Shown in pieces: positions 21,701-30,559 of a DNA stretch of 64,000 nt. Source of the stretch: Arthrobacter citreus (lineage in GTDB: Bacteria > Actinomycetota > Actinomycetes > Actinomycetales > Micrococcaceae); NCBI RefSeq assembly GCF_038405225.1, contig NZ_CP151657.1, forward strand, positions 434,001 to 498,000, written 5' to 3'. The notes under the pieces are model-generated. The model made no database searches. It was not told the origin of the DNA and was given only the letters and a program-made list of their open reading frames with translations. Made by a program: the position numbers and the translations under genes. Each line of letters begins with the position of its first letter. Position 1 is the stretch's first letter.

Positions 21701-22762
21701 ATGACTCTTAGCGCCTCTCATCCGCTCATGGATGGCCGCACGGCCGATTCCCCCCTGATTACCGCTTACCGCGGCGGAACTCCGTCCCGCCGGCCGGTCT
21801 GGTTTATGCGGCAGGCCGGCAGGTCACTTCCGGAATACCGCAAGCTGCGGGAGGGGACGGCCATGCTGGATTCGTGCCTGGACCCGGCCATGGCTTCGGA
21901 AATCACCCTGCAGCCGGTCCGCCGGCACGACGTGGACGCCGGGATCTTCTTTTCGGACATCGTTATTCCGCTCAAGCTCGCCGGCGTTGACGTGGACATC
22001 GTTCCGGGTGTCGGCCCGGTCCTGGGAGCGCCGGTGCGGACCGCAGCCGACGCAGCCGCCCTGCCGGTCCTGACCGAGGAATCACTGGAACCAATCCGTG
22101 AAGCCGTCCGCCTGACCGTGGCCGAGCTGGGCAGCACGCCCCTGATCGGCTTTGCCGGTGCGCCCTTTACGCTTGCCGCGTACATGGTGGAGGGGAAGCC
22201 GTCCCGCGACCACCTCGGCCCCCGCACCATGATGCACGCCGATCCCGAGACCTGGCAGGCATTGACGCAGTGGGCCGCCGACGCTTCGGGCATGTTCCTG
22301 CGCGCCCAGCTTGAGGCCGGAGCCAGTGCCGGGCAGCTGTTCGACTCCTGGGCGGGATCCCTTGGCCTGGCCGATTACACCCGCCATGTGGCACCGGCCT
22401 CGGCGCGCGCCCTGGACCATGTCCGTGACCTGGGTGCCCCGCTGATTCACTTCGGCACGGGCACCTCCGAACTGCTCGGAGCAATGCGCGACGTCGGCGT
22501 TGACGTTGTCGGCGTGGATTACCGACTGCCGCTTGATGAGGCCAACCGCCGGCTGGGCGGCACCACGCCGCTGCAGGGCAACATTGACCCCGCTCTGCTG
22601 GAAGCTCCCTGGCCGGTGCTCGAGGCCCACGTCCGGGACGTGCTGGCAGCCGGAGCGAATGCGCCGGGCCATGTGGTCAACCTGGGCCACGGAGTTCCGC
22701 CGGACACCAATCCGGACGTCCTGACGCGCGTCGTTGAGCTGATCCACTCGGTGGAGCCGTAA
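21701..22762 (+). CDS. hemE: Uroporphyrinogen decarboxylase
   Basis: Converts uroporphyrinogen III to coproporphyrinogen III by removing four carboxylates; no cofactor is needed. The 353-residue protein has both family signatures: RPVWFMRQAGRSLPEYR at residues 31-47, with the Arg residues that bind substrate, and IGFAGAPFTLAAYMVEG near 149-165. Catalytic Asp lies in GIFFSDIVIPL. The ATG at 21701 is preceded by GGAGAG at proper distance. It opens the eight-gene plus-strand heme operon, and the next gene starts 2 bases after its stop. Confidence 0.95.
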   Translation: MTLSASHPLMDGRTADSPLITAYRGGTPSRRPVWFMRQAGRSLPEYRKLREGTAMLDSCLDPAMASEITLQPVRRHDVDAGIFFSDIVIPLKLAGVDVDIVPGVGPVLGAPVRTAADAAALPVLTEESLEPIREAVRLTVAELGSTPLIGFAGAPFTLAAYMVEGKPSRDHLGPRTMMHADPETWQALTQWAADASGMFLRAQLEAGASAGQLFDSWAGSLGLADYTRHVAPASARALDHVRDLGAPLIHFGTGTSELLGAMRDVGVDVVGVDYRLPLDEANRRLGGTTPLQGNIDPALLEAPWPVLEAHVRDVLAAGANAPGHVVNLGHGVPPDTNPDVLTRVVELIHSVEP

Positions 22763-22764
22763 CC

Positions 22765-24288
22765 ATGCCGCACCGCCCGGTTCTTCCCCATTTCCCGGCC
22801 GTCCGCAAGCCCGCTCCCGCGGCTGAACCCGTATCCGTGCCCATCACTGAGGCCCGCAGCGCCGTGGTGGTTGGCGGCGGTATTTCCGGACTCATCGCAG
22901 CGCGGGACCTGGCCCGCCGCGGCCTGGCCGTGACGCTGCTCGAGGCCGGCGCTTCCCTTGGCGGCTGTGTGGGCACCCATTCGGTTGCCGGGCTGACCCT
23001 GGACAGCGGAGCGGAGTCCTTCGCCACCCGGTCCCGCGCCGTGCCCGACCTGATTGAGGAGCTGGGACTCAGCGGCGCCGTCGTGAACCCCAACCGGGAC
23101 GGCGCATGGCTGCAGCTGTCCGGTGACGACGTCGCAGCTGCCGCCCAGCGGATGCCGCAAACCGGGATGCTCGGCATTCCCGCGGACCCGCGCGCTCCCG
23201 AGATTGTCCGGGCGATTGGACGCGCCGGTGCCGCACGTGCCGCCCTGGACAGGATCCTGCCGGTTGGCTCCCTGGCCCGGAAGGAAAGCCTCAGCCTCGG
23301 CGAGGTTGTCCGTGCACGCATGGGTGATGCCGTGCTGCGCCGGCTCGTGGCACCCGTGGTCGGGGGCGTCTATTCCTCGGATCCGGACGTCCTGGACGTG
23401 GACTCGGTGGCACCGGGACTGCGCGCGGCGCTGGCAAAGCACGGTTCCCTTGCAGCCGCGGTGGGTGCCATGCGGGCCGCGGCTCCGGCCGGGTCCACCG
23501 TTGCCGGCCTGGCCGGCGGCATGGGCATGCTCAGCAGGGCGCTGGAAGAGGACCTGGCGGCGCTGGGCGTCAAGATCGACACCGGGGTGGCCGTTGAGTC
23601 GGTCCAACGCGGCGCTGACGGCTGGATTGTGTCCGCCGCCGGCCGCACGCTGTCCGCTGATGCGCTGGTGATGGCCACCGACGGGCCCACCGCCGTCGAA
23701 CTGCTGGCCGACACCGTCCCGGAACTCGCAGCCGCGCGTCCCGGTCCGGGGCCCGGCGTCGCCCTCGTGACCCTGGTGGTGGACCAGCCGGACCTGGATG
23801 CCAACCCCCGCGGCACCGGTGTCCTGGTGGCGGAGGACGTTGAAGCGGTGGACGCCAAAGCGCTGACGCACGCCACGGCCAAGTGGCAGTGGCTGGCGGA
23901 CTCCACGGGACCGGGGACGCACGTTCTGCGGCTGTCCTACGGGCGCGCACTCAGTGCGGCCCCCGCCGGCGCGCAGACGCGGCCAAGCCCGGTGAACCGG
24001 GACGACGAGGACCTGTTTGCCCAGGCGCTGGCGGACGCGTCCGTGCTGCTGCAGGTCCCGCTGGGCGTTGACGACGTGGTGGGCTGGGATGTGGTCCGCT
24101 GGGTTGGCGCTCTGCCCTCCGCCGCCGTCGGGCACCGGGAGCGGGTCACTGCGGTCCGTGCGGCGGTGGACGCCGTGCCCGGACTTGAAGTGGTGGGAGC
24201 CTGGCTCGCCGGCACTGGACTGGCTGCCGTGACCGCCGATACCAGGACCCGGATAACGGGCCTGGCGGAGCAGCTGGACCAACTGTGA
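22765..24288 (+). CDS. hemG: Coproporphyrinogen III oxidase, HemY/CgoX type (FAD)
   Basis: FAD-dependent oxidase; in actinobacteria that also carry HemQ it oxidises coproporphyrinogen III to coproporphyrin III. The 507-residue protein has the dinucleotide-binding motif VVVGGGISGLIAARDLARRG at about 31-50 after a Pro/Ala-rich N-terminal extension, an FAD-domain pair GASLGGCVGTH, and the C-terminal FAD motif near GAWLAGTGLAAV. Databases often label it protoporphyrinogen oxidase; the presence of HemQ and the order here argue for the coproporphyrin reaction (cgoX). It starts 2 bases after hemE. A 74-base gap with an inverted repeat separates it from hemQ. Confidence 0.9.
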   Translation: MPHRPVLPHFPAVRKPAPAAEPVSVPITEARSAVVVGGGISGLIAARDLARRGLAVTLLEAGASLGGCVGTHSVAGLTLDSGAESFATRSRAVPDLIEELGLSGAVVNPNRDGAWLQLSGDDVAAAAQRMPQTGMLGIPADPRAPEIVRAIGRAGAARAALDRILPVGSLARKESLSLGEVVRARMGDAVLRRLVAPVVGGVYSSDPDVLDVDSVAPGLRAALAKHGSLAAAVGAMRAAAPAGSTVAGLAGGMGMLSRALEEDLAALGVKIDTGVAVESVQRGADGWIVSAAGRTLSADALVMATDGPTAVELLADTVPELAAARPGPGPGVALVTLVVDQPDLDANPRGTGVLVAEDVEAVDAKALTHATAKWQWLADSTGPGTHVLRLSYGRALSAAPAGAQTRPSPVNRDDEDLFAQALADASVLLQVPLGVDDVVGWDVVRWVGALPSAAVGHRERVTAVRAAVDAVPGLEVVGAWLAGTGLAAVTADTRTRITGLAEQLDQL

Positions 24289-24294
24289 CATTAA

Positions 24295-24352
24295 CCACTT
24301 TCTACAAGAAGTAGAAGTGGAGTATTTCGTCTAAGCCTGCCCGGAAGGGCAG
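24295..24352. promoter_or_regulatory. Inverted repeats in the hemG-hemQ gap
   Basis: CCACTTTCTAC-AAGAA-GTAGAAGTGG (24295-24320) is an inverted repeat with one bulged T, followed by CTGCCC-GGAA-GGGCAG (24337-24352). This is the only sizeable gap in the plus-strand operon apart from short spacers. hemQ itself has no ribosome site, but CAGACT sits seven bases before its ATG, so a separate promoter with an operator is possible, as is an RNA attenuation element. Confidence 0.45.
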
Positions 24353-24362
24353 ACTGTTAATC

Positions 24363-25082
24363 ATGAGTGAGCCCATGGGTCAGACCACCGAAGAAACAGC
24401 CGCCGCCGAAGAGCAGTTCTTTACCCTCTGGACCGTTTTCAAGCGGTCAGCCGAGGGTGGAGCCGGCGCTGAACCCGCCGACGCCGAAGAGAACATCAGG
24501 GCCTTCGAGGCCCTGACGCAGGACCTCTCCTCACGGTCAGTAACCCTGCGCGGACTGTACGACGTATCCGCAATGCGCGCAGACGCCGACATCATGGTCT
24601 GGCTGCACGGCGGCCGGGCCGAGGACCTGCAGGCGGCGATCCGCGAAATCCGCCGGTCCGGACTGTTTACCGGCACTGAAATCGTCTGGTCCGCCATGGG
24701 CGTGCACCGCGACGCCGAGTTCTCCAAGAACCACTGGCCCTCCTACGCCCGGGGCATCGCTCCCGAAGCATGGATCTGCGTGTACCCGTTTGTCCGCTCC
24801 TACGAGTGGTACATCCTCCCCGCCGAGGAGCGCGGCAAGATGCTGCGCGACCACGGCATGCTGGGCCGCGAATTCCCCCAGGTCCTGGCCAACACCGTTG
24901 CCTCCTTTGCCCTGGGTGACTGGGAATGGATCCTGGGCCTGGAAGCACCCCAGCTGGTTGACCTCGTGGACATGATGCGCCACCTTCGCTCCACCGAGGC
25001 ACGCAACCACGTCCGCGAAGAAACTCCCTTCTACACCGGCCGGCGCATCGCCGCCGCCGAAGTTGCCGAGGTACTGAAATGA
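24363..25082 (+). CDS. hemQ: Coproheme decarboxylase HemQ/ChdC
   Basis: Last enzyme of the coproporphyrin branch: peroxide-dependent decarboxylation of coproheme to heme b. The 239-residue protein belongs to the chlorite dismutase-like superfamily but lacks the chlorite dismutase Arg context. The catalytic-region stretch YPFVRSYEWYILP lies near 142-154, with the Tyr that forms the reactive radical in ChdC, followed by ERGKMLRDHGMLGRE, containing a candidate His. The first 15 residues are acidic and probably flexible. Start at ATG 24363 lacks a ribosome site. It overlaps hemH by 4 bases (ATGA), which points to coupled production of the last two enzymes. Confidence 0.93.
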   Translation: MSEPMGQTTEETAAAEEQFFTLWTVFKRSAEGGAGAEPADAEENIRAFEALTQDLSSRSVTLRGLYDVSAMRADADIMVWLHGGRAEDLQAAIREIRRSGLFTGTEIVWSAMGVHRDAEFSKNHWPSYARGIAPEAWICVYPFVRSYEWYILPAEERGKMLRDHGMLGREFPQVLANTVASFALGDWEWILGLEAPQLVDLVDMMRHLRSTEARNHVREETPFYTGRRIAAAEVAEVLK

Positions 25083-26287
25083 CAACATCCCTGAACAACG
25101 ACTCCAGCAGCGGGTCCGAAGCCCTGAACCCGTTTGAGGGCGTTGACGAGAACGGGCGGATGGCTCCCAAGCACTACGACGCCATTCTGCTGGCATCCTT
25201 TGGCGGCCCCGAAGGGCAGGAAGACGTCATCCCGTTCCTGCGCAACGTCACCCGCGGGCGCGGCATCCCGGATGAGCGTCTGGAAGAGGTGGCAACCCAC
25301 TACCGCGCCAACGGCGGCATCAGCCCCATCAACGAGCAGAACCGCGCCCTGAAGGCGGCCCTCGAAGCCGAGCTGAAGCGCCGCGGCATCGACACCCCGG
25401 TGCTGTGGGGCAACCGCAACTGGGCTCCGTACATCAAGGACGTGCTGCAGGAAGCGTACGACTCGGGTTACCGGCGCCTGCTGATGGTTACCACCAGCGT
25501 GTACTCCTCCTACTCCAGCTGCCGCCAGTACCGCGAAGACCTGGGCATGAACCTGGTCGCCACTGGCCTGGACAAGAAGCTGCAGGTGGACAAGGTCCGC
25601 CAGTACTTCGACCACCCCGGTTTCGTGGAGCCCTTCGTTGAAGGCGTCCGCGACTCCCTGGCGAACGTCCGTGAGCAGCTGGCCGCTCGCGGGGACGAAG
25701 ACGGGAAGATCGAGATCCTGTTCTCCACCCACTCCATTCCCACCGCCGACGCCGAAGCCTCCGGCCCGCGCGACCGCGAGTTCGAGGAAGGCAGCGCCTA
25801 CGTGGCGCAGCACCTGGCCAACGCGCGCGCCATCATGGACCGCATCCCGGAAGCCGCCGGCGTGGACTGGCAGCTGGTCTACCAGTCCCGCTCCGGATCC
25901 CCGCACACCCCGTGGCTGGAACCGGACATCAACGACGCCATTGCCGAACTGCCCGCCAAGGGCGTCAAGGGCGCCGTCATTGTTCCGCTGGGCTTCGTCA
26001 GCGACCACATGGAAGTTCTGTGGGACCTGGACACCGAGGCCATGGAGACCTGCAGGGAGCTGGGCCTGGCTGCGCACCGAGCCCCAACCCCGGGCATCCA
26101 TGAGACCTTTGTCGCAGGCCTCGTGGACCTGCTGTGCGAGCGCACCGAGGAAAACACGATTACCGACCGGCCGGCCCTGACCAAGCTTGGCCCCTGGTAC
26201 GACGTCTGCCGTCCGAACTGCTGCGCCAACCTGCGCGGCGAGAAGCCGACCATCGCCGGCGCCGACTCCACCGTGGGTGTGCAGTAG
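25079..26287 (+). CDS. hemH: Coproporphyrin ferrochelatase
   Basis: Inserts ferrous iron into coproporphyrin III to make coproheme for HemQ. The 402-residue protein has ILLASFGGPEGQEDV near the N-terminus, the catalytic His in FSTHSIPTAD, and SGSPHTPWLEPDI. Cysteines at 148 (SSCRQYRED), 377, 381 and 382 (CRPNCC near the C-terminus) match in position the ligands of the [2Fe-2S] cluster known in actinobacterial ferrochelatases. The first 30 residues are a low-complexity extension. It overlaps hemQ upstream by 4 bases and hemC downstream by 1. Confidence 0.94.
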   Translation: MTTSLNNDSSSGSEALNPFEGVDENGRMAPKHYDAILLASFGGPEGQEDVIPFLRNVTRGRGIPDERLEEVATHYRANGGISPINEQNRALKAALEAELKRRGIDTPVLWGNRNWAPYIKDVLQEAYDSGYRRLLMVTTSVYSSYSSCRQYREDLGMNLVATGLDKKLQVDKVRQYFDHPGFVEPFVEGVRDSLANVREQLAARGDEDGKIEILFSTHSIPTADAEASGPRDREFEEGSAYVAQHLANARAIMDRIPEAAGVDWQLVYQSRSGSPHTPWLEPDINDAIAELPAKGVKGAVIVPLGFVSDHMEVLWDLDTEAMETCRELGLAAHRAPTPGIHETFVAGLVDLLCERTEENTITDRPALTKLGPWYDVCRPNCCANLRGEKPTIAGADSTVGVQ

Positions 26288-27243
26288 TGGCGCATGATCC
26301 GGTGCTGGTCGGTACCCGGGGCAGCGCCCTGGCCGTCACGCAGACCACCACCGTGGCCAACGCGCTGTCGGAACTGGGCGGGTTCGACGTCGAACTGGTG
26401 CGCGTGCGCACCGAAGGCGACATCAACCGCGCCGCGCTGTCCCAAATTGGCGGCACCGGAGTTTTTGTCGCGGCGCTGCGTGACTCGCTGCTGGCAGGGG
26501 ACTGCGACGTTGCCGTGCACTCATTGAAGGACCTGCCCACCGGGGCTGCCGATGGCCTGACCATCGGAGCCATCCCGGCACGGGCCGACGTCCGGGACGC
26601 CCTGTGCGCCCGGGACGGGCTGACCCTGGCCCAGCTGCCGGAGGGTGCCAAAGTGGGGACCGGTTCTCCGCGCCGGGCCGCACAGCTGCGCGCCGCACGC
26701 CCGGACCTGGACGTGGTGGATATCCGCGGCAACGTGGACACCCGGCTGGGCCGCGTGGCCGGCCTCATTGAAGGAGCTCCGGGTGATCTTGACGCCGTTG
26801 TCCTGGCGGCAGCCGGCCTGGCCCGGCTGGGCCGGCTGGAAATGGTCTCAGAGTTCCTGGACCCGTCTCTCATGCTGCCGGCACCGGGCCAGGGAGCGCT
26901 GGCGGTGGAATGCCGCAGCCCCGACGCCGCCGAGGGCCGGCTGAGCCGCGCCCTGGCCGCGTATGACAACAATGCCGCCCGTCTGACGGTCACCGCTGAA
27001 CGGGCACTGCTGAACCGGCTCGAAGCCGGCTGCACCGCACCCATTGGCGCGCTGGCCTCGCTGACCGAAACCCGCCTGCACCTGGAAACCGTGGTGTGCA
27101 GTGATGACGGAACCCGGGTTATGCGGCGTTCGGCCGCAACCGCGGTGCTGGATGAGGACGGCGCGCGTGCCCTGGGCGTCCGCCTCGCCGAGGACCTGCT
27201 CGCTGCGGGTGCGGCGTCCCTGACGGACCTCGCGGTCAGCTGA
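26287..27243 (+). CDS. hemC: Porphobilinogen deaminase (hydroxymethylbilane synthase)
   Basis: Polymerises four porphobilinogen molecules into hydroxymethylbilane using a covalently bound dipyrromethane. The 318-residue protein starts VLVGTRGSALAVTQT, has HSLKDLPT (catalytic Asp environment) near 80, and GTGSPRRAAQL and VDIRGNVDTRL for Arg-rich substrate binding. The cofactor Cys is in LEAGCTAPIGA near 243. The GTG at 26287 shares its first base with the hemH stop codon. An in-frame ATG upstream lies deep inside hemH and is unlikely. Product goes to HemD, encoded next. Confidence 0.94.
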   Translation: MAHDPVLVGTRGSALAVTQTTTVANALSELGGFDVELVRVRTEGDINRAALSQIGGTGVFVAALRDSLLAGDCDVAVHSLKDLPTGAADGLTIGAIPARADVRDALCARDGLTLAQLPEGAKVGTGSPRRAAQLRAARPDLDVVDIRGNVDTRLGRVAGLIEGAPGDLDAVVLAAAGLARLGRLEMVSEFLDPSLMLPAPGQGALAVECRSPDAAEGRLSRALAAYDNNAARLTVTAERALLNRLEAGCTAPIGALASLTETRLHLETVVCSDDGTRVMRRSAATAVLDEDGARALGVRLAEDLLAAGAASLTDLAVS

Positions 27244-27267
27244 TGCGCCGCGCTCCGGGCTGCTGAC

Positions 27268-28146
27268 GTGGCAGCGAGGAAACCCGGTTCCGGACTGGCC
27301 GGGCTGACCGTGGTCCTGCCGCGCACGCCCGACCGCGCGGCGGCCATGGCCGCCGAACTTGGACAGCAGGGTGCCAACGTGGCCCTGATGCCGCTGATCG
27401 ACTTTCAGTTTCCCGCCGACACCGCCGAGCTTGACCGGGCGTTAAAGGCGCTGCGGTCCGGACGTTTCGCCTGGGTGATCTTCACCAGCGTTACCACCGT
27501 CCGGGCCATGGTCCGGCGCTGCGCGGCGCTCGGTGTTCCGGTGACCTCCGCCGTACCTTCCGCCACCTGCATTGCGGCTGTGGGGGCCGGCACGCGGCAG
27601 GCGCTCGAGGACATCGGGCTGGACGTTGACCTGATGCCGGAGGGAGACCAGTCCGCCCGCGGACTCGCTGAATCCTGGCCCCATCCCTCGGGAACGGATC
27701 CCGAGGGCCGCGGCCTGAGGATCCTGCTCCCGCAGGCTGACCTGGCTGACCCGGCCCTGGCAGCGGCCCTGACCGGCCTCGGCTGGGAGGTCCGTCCGGT
27801 GACCGCCTACTGCACCGTTGATTTTCCGGCAACCGGGGTGCGCTTCACGCCCGCCCTGGAGGGCAGCCCCGCCGGCGGCCCCCGCATCCTCACTCCGCAG
27901 GAGTTCCTGGCCGACATTCCGAAGGGACCCCGCGCCGTCGTCCTGACATCGCCCAGCATCGCCAAGCGTTTCCTGCAGCAGTGCTCGCCGCTTCCGCAGG
28001 GGACGCTCCTGGTGGCCATTGGCGACAGCACCGCCGGCCGGATGGCGGAGCTTGGCCAGCCGGCGCACGCCGTGGCGGAGCATCCAACACCGGCGGGAAT
28101 AGCGCAGGCCCTGGCCGTTGCTGTGTCTACGGGCCCCTCAACTTAA
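27268..28146 (+). CDS. hemD: Uroporphyrinogen-III synthase
   Basis: Closes hydroxymethylbilane with inversion of ring D to make uroporphyrinogen III. The 292-residue protein has the weakly conserved two-domain HemD layout: [19 protein letters not shown] at the N-terminus, [13 protein letters not shown] near 70, and [15 protein letters not shown], then [17 protein letters not shown] in the second half. HemD sequences diverge fast, so the position between hemC and hemB is strong support. The GTG at 27268 is 24 bases after hemC. The short C-terminus runs to 29 bases before hemB. Confidence 0.9.
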   Translation: MAARKPGSGLAGLTVVLPRTPDRAAAMAAELGQQGANVALMPLIDFQFPADTAELDRALKALRSGRFAWVIFTSVTTVRAMVRRCAALGVPVTSAVPSATCIAAVGAGTRQALEDIGLDVDLMPEGDQSARGLAESWPHPSGTDPEGRGLRILLPQADLADPALAAALTGLGWEVRPVTAYCTVDFPATGVRFTPALEGSPAGGPRILTPQEFLADIPKGPRAVVLTSPSIAKRFLQQCSPLPQGTLLVAIGDSTAGRMAELGQPAHAVAEHPTPAGIAQALAVAVSTGPST

Positions 28147-28175
28147 CCAACCCCAGATCCGGAAGGCAGAACTTC

Positions 28176-29159
28176 ATGAGCTTCCCCCAGCACCGCCCGC
28201 GCCGACTGCGCACCACGCCCGCCATGCGGCGCCTTACCGCCCAGTACCGGCTCGATCCGGCCGAACTGATTCTTCCCGCCTTTGTCCGCGAAGGCCTCAC
28301 CGAGCCCAACCCCCTCTCCTCGATGCCCGGCGTCGTCCAGCACACCCTGGACAGCCTGAAGAAGGCCGCGTCCGAAGCGGTTGAGCTGGGTGTGGGCGGC
28401 ATCATGCTCTTCGGCATCCCTTCCGAGCGGGACGCGGCCGGCAGCGCCGGAACCGATCCGAACGGTATCCTGAACCGCGGCATCGCCGCTGTCCGGGAGG
28501 AGGTCGGCGATGATCTGGTGATCATGAGCGATGTTTGCCTTGATGAATTCACCGACCACGGACACTGCGGCGTCCTCGATGACCAGGGCCGCGTGGACAA
28601 TGATGCGACGCTGGAAATCTACGGGCGGATGGCCGTGGAGCAGGCCCGTGCCGGCGCGCATGTCCTCGGCCCGTCCGGCATGATGGACGGACAGATCGCC
28701 GTCATCCGGCAGGCTCTCGATACGGCCGGCCACACGGATGTCTCGCTCTTCGCCTACGCGGCGAAGTACGCTTCGGCGTTCTACGGCCCGTTCCGCGAGG
28801 CCGTGGATTCCCAGCTGAAGGGAGACCGCCGCACGTACCAGATGGACTCCGCCAACCGCCGGGAAGCACTCCTCGAAGTTGAACTGGACCTGGAAGAGGG
28901 CGCGGACATGGTGATGGTCAAGCCGGCCATGAGCTACCTGGACGTGCTGGCCGATGTGGCCGCCATGTCCCCGGTTCCCGTGGGTGCTTACCAGATCTCC
29001 GGCGAGTACGCGATGATTGAAGCGGCCGCCGCCAACGGCTGGATTGACCGCCGCCGGGCCATTGAGGAGTCCGTCCTGGGCATCAAGCGGGCCGGCGCCA
29101 ACATGATTCTCACGTACTGGGCCACCGAGCTGGCGGCCTGGCTGAAGGAAAGCAAGTAA
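28176..29159 (+). CDS. hemB: Delta-aminolevulinic acid dehydratase (porphobilinogen synthase)
   Basis: Condenses two 5-aminolevulinate molecules into porphobilinogen. The 327-residue protein carries the two active-site Lys regions: [18 protein letters not shown] near 192-209 and [13 protein letters not shown] near 247-259, where the second Lys forms the Schiff base. The metal loop reads [14 protein letters not shown]: two of the three zinc-site cysteines are present and the middle one is Asp, intermediate between zinc-type and Asp-rich magnesium-type enzymes. I chose ATG 28176, whose product starts [19 protein letters not shown] as in the family; GGAAGG lies upstream. Its TAA overlaps the hemL ATG by one base. 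Confidence 0.95.
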   Translation: MSFPQHRPRRLRTTPAMRRLTAQYRLDPAELILPAFVREGLTEPNPLSSMPGVVQHTLDSLKKAASEAVELGVGGIMLFGIPSERDAAGSAGTDPNGILNRGIAAVREEVGDDLVIMSDVCLDEFTDHGHCGVLDDQGRVDNDATLEIYGRMAVEQARAGAHVLGPSGMMDGQIAVIRQALDTAGHTDVSLFAYAAKYASAFYGPFREAVDSQLKGDRRTYQMDSANRREALLEVELDLEEGADMVMVKPAMSYLDVLADVAAMSPVPVGAYQISGEYAMIEAAAANGWIDRRRAIEESVLGIKRAGANMILTYWATELAAWLKESK

Positions 29160-30487
29160 TGACCTCACCTGTCACCGCCCACTCGTCCTCCGAGGAACTC
29201 TTTGACCGTGCCCGGGCCCTGATGCCCGGCGGAGTGAACTCCCCGGTCCGCGCGTTTGGCTCCGTGGGCGGCACGCCCCGGTTCATGGTTTCCGCCAAAG
29301 GCCCGTACATCACGGATTCCGAGGGCCGCGAATACGTGGACCTGGTCTGCTCCTGGGGTCCGGCGCTGGTGGGGCACTCCCATCCCGACGTCATCGCCGC
29401 CGTGCACGCAGCCGTTGACAACGGCCTCTCCTTTGGCGCCTCCACTCCGGCGGAAGCCGAGCTGGCGCAGCTGGTGATGGACCGGGTACCCGCCGTGAAG
29501 CGCCTGCGGATGGTCTCCACCGGAACCGAGGCCACCATGACGGCGGTTCGGCTGGCCCGCGGCTTCACCGGCCGGAACCTGATCATCAAGTTTGCCGGCT
29601 GCTACCACGGCCACCTCGACGGCCTGCTGGCCGCCGCCGGCTCCGGGCTGGCCACGCTGGCGCTGCCCGGATCCGCCGGGGTCACCGAGGCCACGGCCGC
29701 CGAAACGCTGGTCCTGCCCTACAACGACATCACCGCCGTCGAGGCCGCCTTTGCCGAGCACGGCGCGAATATTGCCGCCGTCATCACCGAAGCGGCACCC
29801 GCCAACATGGGCGTGGTCACGCCGGAGCCGGGCTTCAATGCAGCCCTCTCACAGATCACCGCATCCCACGGTGCCCTGCTGATCCTCGATGAGGTCCTTA
29901 CCGGCTTCCGTACGGGTCCGGCCGGCTACTGGGGCCTCACCGGCATGCAGGAAGGCTGGACTCCGGACCTGTTCACCTTCGGCAAGGTCATCGGCGGCGG
30001 CATGCCCGTGGCAGCCCTGGGCGGCCGCGCCGACGTCATGGACCACCTTGCTCCGCTGGGACCGGTCTACCAGGCCGGCACCCTCTCCGGTAACCCGATT
30101 GCCATGGCCGCCGGCGTCGCCACCCTGAAGGCAGCCACGGCAGAGGTCTACGCCACCGTGGACGCCCGCTCCGCCGAGCTGTCCGCCGCCGTGTCCGCCG
30201 CTTTGACGGACGCCGGCGTGGACCACAGCATCCAGCGTGCCGGCAGCCTCTTCAGCGTCGCCTTCGGCACCTCAGCCACCGGCGTGCACAACTACGAGCA
30301 GGCCCAGGCGCAGGAGGCCTACCGCTATAAGCCGTTCTTCCACTCGATGCTGGAGTCCGGGGTCTACCTGCCGCCGTCGGTCTTCGAGGCCTGGTTCCTC
30401 TCCGGAGCGCACGACGACGCGGCCATGGAGCGCATTTACGCAGCCCTTCCGGCAGCGGCGAAGGCAGCGGCCAACGCCAAGCCGTAG
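29159..30487 (+). CDS. hemL: Glutamate-1-semialdehyde 2,1-aminomutase
   Basis: PLP-dependent enzyme that turns glutamate-1-semialdehyde from HemA into 5-aminolevulinate. The 442-residue protein has class III aminotransferase marks: [19 protein letters not shown] (phosphate binding), [18 protein letters not shown] with the PLP Asp, and [14 protein letters not shown] with the Schiff-base Lys near 277. The substrate-gating region [13 protein letters not shown] is also present. It is the last gene of the plus-strand heme operon and is closed by the hairpin at 30501-30541. Together with hemA this gives a full C5 entry into the pathway. Confidence 0.95.
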   Translation: MTSPVTAHSSSEELFDRARALMPGGVNSPVRAFGSVGGTPRFMVSAKGPYITDSEGREYVDLVCSWGPALVGHSHPDVIAAVHAAVDNGLSFGASTPAEAELAQLVMDRVPAVKRLRMVSTGTEATMTAVRLARGFTGRNLIIKFAGCYHGHLDGLLAAAGSGLATLALPGSAGVTEATAAETLVLPYNDITAVEAAFAEHGANIAAVITEAAPANMGVVTPEPGFNAALSQITASHGALLILDEVLTGFRTGPAGYWGLTGMQEGWTPDLFTFGKVIGGGMPVAALGGRADVMDHLAPLGPVYQAGTLSGNPIAMAAGVATLKAATAEVYATVDARSAELSAAVSAALTDAGVDHSIQRAGSLFSVAFGTSATGVHNYEQAQAQEAYRYKPFFHSMLESGVYLPPSVFEAWFLSGAHDDAAMERIYAALPAAAKAAANAKP

Positions 30488-30500
30488 CCCTGTACGCCAA

Positions 30501-30541
30501 AAAGGAGCCCCGCACCGGTTGGACCGGTGCGGGGCTCCTTT
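30501..30541. terminator. Bidirectional terminator between hemL and metQ
   Basis: A 19-bp perfect inverted repeat (AAAGGAGCCCCGCACCGGT and its complement) with a 3-base loop and short A/T tails on both sides. It separates the convergent heme and methionine-uptake operons. Confidence 0.93.
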
Positions 30542-30559
30542 GACGTTCGGGACCGAAAC

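Noticed and set aside
22519-24291. Minus-strand ORF of 590 codons over hemE and hemG
   Set aside because: Antisense shadow of two well-supported heme genes; the product is low-complexity Gly/His/Arg-rich sequence without any motif.
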